The notes under the pieces: generated by a model
The model's input: only the letters and a program-made list of their open reading frames with translations
Database searches by the model: none
What the model was told of the DNA's origin: nothing
Shown: positions 22,488 to 26,175 of the stretch, piece by piece
How positions within the stretch are numbered: the first letter of the stretch is position 1
Layout: each line of letters starts with the position of its first letter
Position numbers and translations under genes: made by a program
Source: JANOSH01 sp031415695
GTDB lineage: Bacteria; Actinomycetota; Acidimicrobiia; Acidimicrobiales; Ilumatobacteraceae
Assembly: GCA_031415695.1 (NCBI GenBank)
Contig: JANOSH010000029.1
Location: 1-26,175 of the forward strand
Length of the DNA stretch: 26,175 nt
Reading direction: 5' to 3'

Positions 22488-23054
22488 GTGGTAGCCGTTG
22501 ACAGCAAGCCGGTGCTGGAGTTCGACTCGGTAGCTGAGTGGGAGCATTGGCTTGAGTGTGTGGCGTCCGATGGTGGTGTGCGTCTCCGGCTTCGCAAGAA
22601 GTCGTCTACCAAGCCAGGCCCGACCTATCCCGAGGCGCTCGATGTCGCGTTGTGCTTCGGCTGGATCGACGGCCAGATACAAAGACTCGACGCCGACTAC
22701 TTCTTGCAGGTGTTCACCCCCCGTCGGCGCAACAGTCCGTGGTCAAAGATCAATCGTGAGCACGTCGAGCGGCTGATCACCGACGGAAAGATGCACCCCT
22801 CCGGACAGACGGAGATCGAACGAGCGAGGTCCGACGGCAGATGGGATGCCGCCTACCGGATGGCCGACCGTGAGGTTCCGCCCGACCTGCAAGCCGTACT
22901 AGACCAGCGACCCGCCGCGGCAGCAGCGTTCGCCGCGCTGTCGAACCGGGACCGATTCGCGATCGTGTTCCGCTTGAACTCGGTCAAACGAATCGAGACA
23001 AGACAACGCAAGTTGGGCGAGTTCATCGAACAGCTCGAACACGGCAGCAGCTAA
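22488..23054 (+). CDS. YdeI/OmpD-associated family protein
   Basis: This 188-residue protein belongs to the YdeI family, whose molecular role is not established; E. coli relatives are linked to antimicrobial-peptide or bacteriocin tolerance. Signs are SVAEWEHWLECVASDGGVRLRL, KKSSTKPGPTYPEALDVALCFGWIDGQIQRLDADYFLQVF (read as consecutive pieces; GWIDGQ and FTPRRRNSPWSKINREHVERL are the family hallmark), and a C-terminal NSVKRIETRQRKLGEFIEQL helix, typical of the YdeI terminus. The start codon is GTG 22488. It is flanked by DinB upstream and, beyond about 150 bp with nothing recognisable, by a convergent metallophosphoesterase gene. Confidence 0.88.
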   Translation: MVAVDSKPVLEFDSVAEWEHWLECVASDGGVRLRLRKKSSTKPGPTYPEALDVALCFGWIDGQIQRLDADYFLQVFTPRRRNSPWSKINREHVERLITDGKMHPSGQTEIERARSDGRWDAAYRMADREVPPDLQAVLDQRPAAAAAFAALSNRDRFAIVFRLNSVKRIETRQRKLGEFIEQLEHGSS

Positions 23055-23208
23055 CCGCAGCCAACCGGGCCTCGATGCTGGCGACGTCAACCGAGATCTC
23101 GTACTCCGCGAACCGGCGATGACGCTTCACAACTGCGCTGCTCACTGTGTTGGTGTTCGGTTGAGGTTTGTACTTGGTCAAGGGTGTGGTCGGTCGGAAA
23201 CGCCACGA

Positions 23209-24015
23209 TCAGGAGACGCGAAGCGTCGCAAGATCGAGAACGGCGAACGCGCCGTTTGGTGCTTCGAGGTCGGACGCGAGTCCTTCGATCTCGGTTTCGA
23301 GGTAGCTGGCCCTATACCGGCGGTGATAGTGACCGTGCAGCAGCAGCCGGGGTCGTGTGGCGCGCACGGCCCGGGCGACCCGCTCGTTGGAGTCAGCGCA
23401 GTCGGCCCGAAGAATCGGATCGGAGAGCGGCCTGATTCCCGGCGGGAGCATCGGTGCGTCGTGAGCGAGGAGCACATCAAGCCCATCGGGGGCGCGCTCG
23501 ATCAACGTCTCGACATCGCGATCGGTGATCGTTTCGGTCGACCACCACGACTCATTCTCGACCCGTACGGCACGATCGATCGACACGCCACCACCGAGCG
23601 CACCGAACCGGACACCATGCCACGACCAGACTGCGCCGCGGTCGGCCCAATCAAGCACACGATCCCGCAACGGCCGGACACCGTTGTCGTTCTGGGCGTA
23701 AGCCTCGCGGATGAGCGGGTGCGCGTCGTGGTTCCCGTCGATCACCCGCATCCACACGCCTGCGCCACGGTAGATGTCGGCGAGTTCGTCCAACCAACGA
23801 TTGTCCACTGTCGCATAGCCGGTAGCGCGCAGGATCCGCTGATCTGGCCAGAACCCGAAATCACCGAGCTGCACAACACCACAACAGCCGAGCTTCACCG
23901 CCAGATCGGCGAGAGTACGTAACCACCAGCCGTTACCGTGCGTGTCACCGGCGACTAGCAAACGCGATTCGCGAGCTGGCGGGCCGGGCACCTCATCGAT
24001 CGTCATCTCGCGCAT
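23209..24015 (-). CDS. Calcineurin-like metallophosphoesterase
   Basis: This is a predicted two-metal phosphoesterase (268 residues from ATG 24015) acting on a phosphomonoester, phosphodiester or nucleotide; substrate unknown. All family motifs are present in order: LLVAGDTHGN (D-x-H), VVQLGDFGFWP (GD), VIDGNHDAHPL (GNHD), VLLAHDAPM (H) and LLLHGHYHRRYRA (GHxH). The N-terminus is short and there is no signal peptide. ATG 24006 is an alternative start; the longer frame to TTG 24057 is unlikely. The gene is divergent from the unrecognised 479-residue protein with almost no intergenic space, and a palindrome (24018-24029) lies just before its start. Confidence 0.9.
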   Translation of the reverse strand: MREMTIDEVPGPPARESRLLVAGDTHGNGWWLRTLADLAVKLGCCGVVQLGDFGFWPDQRILRATGYATVDNRWLDELADIYRGAGVWMRVIDGNHDAHPLIREAYAQNDNGVRPLRDRVLDWADRGAVWSWHGVRFGALGGGVSIDRAVRVENESWWSTETITDRDVETLIERAPDGLDVLLAHDAPMLPPGIRPLSDPILRADCADSNERVARAVRATRPRLLLHGHYHRRYRASYLETEIEGLASDLEAPNGAFAVLDLATLRVS

Positions 24016-24017
24016 GT

Positions 24018-24029
24018 CGACAATTGTCG
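24018..24029. promoter_or_regulatory. 12-bp palindrome at the divergent gene start
   Basis: CGACAATTGTCG is perfectly self-complementary. It sits 2 bp upstream of the metallophosphoesterase ATG and covers the TTG that may start the opposite gene. It could be an operator shared by both; no further evidence. Confidence 0.3.
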
Positions 24030-25463
24030 CCGATCGACCCGCAATGGTGCCGCTCAATTGGCGATGAGCATCGCATCGACACGCGCGTCGAAGTCGATCT
24101 CAGCGCCTACGGTATCGGTGTGCTGAAATCGATTGCTGCCGCGCTTCGAATACTCGCCGTCGACGACCCGGTGGCGGCCGATGATGCCCGCCATGCGATC
24201 GGTTGGATCATCGGGGACGCTGACGTTGACGACCCTGCTGCGGTGACGTTGGCCGGAGTGGAGAGGTTCGTCTGGTATGACCTTGCGGTCAAGTGGATGA
24301 TGCCTGACGAGGACAAGCCATCGGTCATAGCGGCACTCGCTCACCTATTTGATCTTGTGGACCGTCCACTGTGTGCCGAGGTGTGCCGGTCACCGGTCAC
24401 CGCCGAAGTGCAAACAGCGTGGGCGGCATCAGAACCGGCAGGACGCAAAGCGTTCGACCGAGCGATGAAAACCTCGCTGGTCGAACCAGTCGACACCGAC
24501 CGGTTCGAGTGGGGTTCGATGTTCGGGCTGAACGAAGCATTAGCGCGCGATGCTGTTCAGGTGGCGTTGGAGGACGCACTCGTGACCGGTCGGCTCGTGC
24601 GCGGACGACAAGGTTGGCGGGCCGTCCAGAAGGCCATCGTCGGCGAAGTACTGGATCGTGACCATCCGACTGAACCGGCGCAAAGCTGGCTGACATCGAT
24701 CATCACCGAACGGGTGTCGACCTGGGTCGGTGACACCCGCCGCTCACCGACGCTCACCGCGATGCGTTCACGGGTCGCTAACCAGGTCCTCACCCCTGTC
24801 GTGCTGCCGGTCGACGTCGCCGATGTGTTGGAACCGCTCCTGTGGTTCTGCGACGAACTCTGCCACGGAGGCATCGACCTGACCCAGAAAGGGTTCCTGG
24901 GTCAGAAGTTCGTGCAACGCACCGCGACCGAGCGAGGATGGTGGACTTACAGCGGAACACCCCGAACTGAGACCGACGTCTGGCAACTCCACGAACTCCA
25001 CACGCTAGCCAAGGCAGCCAGACTTGCGATGCGCGAAGGCGCTCGGCTGACCGCCACCGTGGCCGGAATCGAGTCGCGATCCAAGCCGCAACAGACGTGG
25101 GAGAGAGTCGTCGAGCATCTGGCCGGACGCAACGGGTTCGACCATGCCGCGTTCGAAGCATGCATGCTCATCGTCATCGCCGCGAACGGTCCGGTCAGCC
25201 ACAACGCAATGGTCACCAACGCCGCAAGGGCGTTGGCCGAGTACGGATGGAAAACCGGCCCGAAAGGACAGCCGACCGACCCGGTCGGCGAACGACAAGT
25301 CAGCTACTCGTTCGCTCACGGAGTGCGGCGCCTGAGCCTGTTCGACCTGACGATCGAGAACGACGACTGGAAGAACCGCCAGATTCAACTCACACCGACG
25401 GGCCGCGCCCTGGTCCTCGCCTGGCTTCGAAACCTCGCGACCGGACCACGACATGGACCATGA
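24024..25463 (+). CDS. Uncharacterised 479-residue protein, winged-helix-like C-terminus
   Basis: I do not recognise a defined family. The first ~260 residues look helical and acidic (SIAAALRILAVDD, GVERFVWYDLAVKWMM, RKAFDRAMKTSL, GWRAVQKAIVGEVLD). The later part (VLEPLLWFCDELCHGGIDLT, QKGFLGQKFVQ, VWQLHELHTLAKAARLAMRE, RALAEYGWKTG, ending LTPTGRALVLAWL) has the 'LTQ.G.L' and 'LT..GR.L' pattern I associate with the winged-helix tails of plasmid pRiA4b ORF-3-type proteins, a weak resemblance. There is no signal peptide or membrane helix. The start is uncertain: TTG 24024 gives the longest frame, while GTG 24120 has a TACGGT box exactly 6 nt before it, the leaderless pattern used elsewhere here, and would leave room for divergent promoters. 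Confidence 0.75.
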   Translation: MSPIDPQWCRSIGDEHRIDTRVEVDLSAYGIGVLKSIAAALRILAVDDPVAADDARHAIGWIIGDADVDDPAAVTLAGVERFVWYDLAVKWMMPDEDKPSVIAALAHLFDLVDRPLCAEVCRSPVTAEVQTAWAASEPAGRKAFDRAMKTSLVEPVDTDRFEWGSMFGLNEALARDAVQVALEDALVTGRLVRGRQGWRAVQKAIVGEVLDRDHPTEPAQSWLTSIITERVSTWVGDTRRSPTLTAMRSRVANQVLTPVVLPVDVADVLEPLLWFCDELCHGGIDLTQKGFLGQKFVQRTATERGWWTYSGTPRTETDVWQLHELHTLAKAARLAMREGARLTATVAGIESRSKPQQTWERVVEHLAGRNGFDHAAFEACMLIVIAANGPVSHNAMVTNAARALAEYGWKTGPKGQPTDPVGERQVSYSFAHGVRRLSLFDLTIENDDWKNRQIQLTPTGRALVLAWLRNLATGPRHGP

Positions 25464-25805
25464 GCACGGCTGGGGTGGCTTCACCGGAACGCTCGACAGG
25501 CGTGGGAAGCGGTCAACGGACTCCCGGCGCGATCGCTGCCCGGACTCCGCAAGCTGATGGACCGCCCGTCGGTGCTTATTCAGTGACGGGGCTGTATCAC
25601 GCACCGCGACTGCTTGCGGCGGACGACCAGATCGAGCACCGGTTGTTCCGAAACCTCGGTTGATGCACCTTCGCGATGCAAACGGCTACCGTGAGGTCAG
25701 GAACGAACGGTCGATGTGGGACAGGTCGGAGAGCGCAGGTGTGGACGAGCGGCGCGGGATGACGAGTTGAACTCAGTGCCCGTCCAGCCGCAACGGTGAA
25801 GCGGC
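25464..25805. other. Non-genic or decayed stretch
   Basis: A 67-codon open frame (ATG 25460 to TGA 25663) overlaps the upstream stop by ATGA, and its end (LYHAPRLLAADDQIEHRLFRNLG is split here as LYHAPRLLAADD, then QIEHRLFRNLG) looks protein-like. A different frame over 25510-25585 (AWEAVNGLPARS, LPGLRKLMDRP) also looks protein-like. The two may be pieces of one broken gene, but I recognise neither. From 25664 to 25805 I see no gene, RNA or repeat. Confidence 0.3.
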
Positions 25806-25811
25806 TACGAT
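25806..25811 (+). promoter_or_regulatory. Candidate leaderless -10 box of the DsrE-like gene
   Basis: TACGAT is followed by 7 nt and ATG 25819. There is no good ribosome-binding site (AGCGGGA is at most weak). Confidence 0.5.
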
Positions 25812-25818
25812 AGCGGGA

Positions 25819-26175
25819 ATGGAGATCCTCTACATCTCGTCCAGCGGGTCGTCTGACCCGACCCGTGCCTCGATTCCGTGGCATCTCGCTGTAAACGGAT
25901 CGATCGAATCAAACCAGACCGCCCGTCTGGTCCTTGTGGGTGACGCGGCGGAGATGTTGCGTGCCGAGGTGCGCGATGCGATCGAAGGGGTCGGGCTACC
26001 ACCGCTACGCGACCTCGTCGCGAAAGCGGTCGAACGATCGGTCGCCGTACACGTTTGAAAGGGTTGTGCAGTTGCCCGGGGGGCAACCGACGACGACCTC
26101 GCCACATTGAACGGGATATGGGCGGCTCCGCCTGACGTCGTCGCACTCATCGCCGGCGCTGACCGAGTCGTCACC
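25819..26175 (+). CDS. DsrE-like selenoprotein, UGA at 26056-26058 read as selenocysteine (3' end beyond window)
   Basis: The protein begins MEILYISSSGSSDPTRASIP and continues LHLAVNG-like (WHLAVNGSIE), LVLVGDAAEML and GVGLPPLRDLVAKAVE, the DsrE/TusD fold of small sulfur-relay or thiol proteins. At codon 80 there is TGA. Reading straight through in the same frame gives KGCAVARGATDDDLATLNG, then IWAAPPDVVALIAGADRVVT to the window end. That is exactly the second half of the family (C-x-G-C-A-x-A-R-G, T-x-x-D-L, final strand). The TGA replaces the first Cys of C-x-x-C, giving U80-K-G-C83. A hairpin with a GG loop follows at 26061-26099. Sec-containing DsrE-like proteins are known from prokaryotic selenoproteome surveys. 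The alternative is a recent nonsense mutation of a Cys codon. The likely true stop lies a few codons past the edge. Confidence 0.82.
26059..26099 (+). promoter_or_regulatory. Bacterial SECIS-like stem-loop immediately after the in-frame UGA
   Basis: The upper stem GTTGCCC (26071-26077) pairs perfectly with GGGCAAC (26081-26087) around a GGG loop (26078-26080); with one pair fewer the loop is CGGGG. A lower stem can form between 26061-26067 and 26093-26099 (seven pairs including G-U), separated by an internal loop. The first loop G is 19 nt past the UGA at 26058, within the 16-37 nt window described for bacterial SECIS elements, which need a guanine in the apical loop for SelB. Confidence 0.75.

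Noticed and set aside
23055..23130. Short protein-like minus-strand text (FAEYEISVDVASIEARLAAV) in the gap after the YdeI-like gene.
   Set aside because: About 25 codons only, with no start signal and no recognised family; too little to call even a remnant.
23119..23922. Long plus-strand open frame of 267 codons.
   Set aside because: It is antisense to the metallophosphoesterase, which has all five catalytic motifs; long antisense frames are normal in high-G+C DNA.
25461..25585. TGA ending the 479-residue protein, with the same frame continuing open for about 40 codons (AWEAVNGLPARS), considered as a second selenocysteine readthrough.
   Set aside because: No cysteine-motif context, no GG-loop hairpin right after the TGA, and the downstream text is not recognisably the same protein.
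9868..26065. Exact 13-bp match GTTTGAAAGGGTT at 9868-9880 and 26053-26065 (the latter covering the UGA of the selenoprotein).
   Set aside because: Several 13-bp repeats are expected by chance in 26 kb. The first copy lies beside the end of the serine hydrolase gene with no hairpin or UGA-containing frame of interest.
1..26175. tRNA, rRNA, CRISPR arrays, insertion sequences, integrases and phage genes.
   Set aside because: None was seen on either strand by eye: no spaced direct-repeat arrays, no transposase-like frames, no tRNA cloverleaf. The toxin-antitoxin pair is the only mobile-type module and has no visible boundaries.

Overview
The window is high-G+C bacterial DNA with G/C-ended codons, tightly packed genes and many ATGA stop/start overlaps. 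MMPL transporter, NarL-type two-component system, F420-type luciferase-like remnant, lipoprotein sugar-binding protein and many apparently leaderless genes together suggest an actinobacterium, possibly an Acidimicrobiia/Ilumatobacter-like lineage. That placement is inference; no rRNA or marker gene is present.

Layout. 1-581 (-): 5' part of a short-chain dehydrogenase. 677-9004: sugar uptake and metabolism locus with a MalK/UgpC-type ATPase, a divergent phytanoyl-CoA-dioxygenase-like gene, then DeoR regulator, galactose-1-phosphate uridylyltransferase (GalT), lipoprotein binding protein and two permeases. DeoR, GalT and the binding protein overlap at ATGA junctions, and the two permeases overlap by one base. 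A cluster of hairpins separates the binding-protein gene from the permeases. 9017-9784 (-): VapBC-type toxin-antitoxin pair with a palindromic operator; the toxin lacks one expected acidic residue. 9880-11763 (-): serine hydrolase and a membrane protein. 11982-13218: orphan OmpR/PhoB-type regulator and a truncated haemoglobin, each preceded by the same 18-bp element with 11-bp periodicity. 13241-15234: internally deleted LLM oxidoreductase remnant, SnoaL-like protein, CoA-transferase. 15255-18507: DMT exporter with a His-rich tail, convergent with an MMPL transporter. 18686-20493: NarL-type two-component pair, divergent from MMPL. 20516-21733: three decayed genes (two VOC proteins, one alpha/beta hydrolase). 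21880-25463: DinB/DUF664, YdeI-like protein, metallophosphoesterase and an unrecognised 479-residue protein.

The most striking item is at the right edge. A DsrE-like gene (25819 to the window end) has an in-frame TGA exactly where a CxxC cysteine is expected. The homologous-looking frame continues to the last base, and a GG-loop hairpin of bacterial SECIS type lies immediately downstream. I read it as a selenoprotein with a U-x-x-C motif.

A second cross-cutting signal is that nine genes carry a TAnnnT box ending exactly 6 or 7 nt before the start codon, the geometry of leaderless transcription. It fixes several start codons. A tenth gene, at 24024, has the same signature only at an alternative start.
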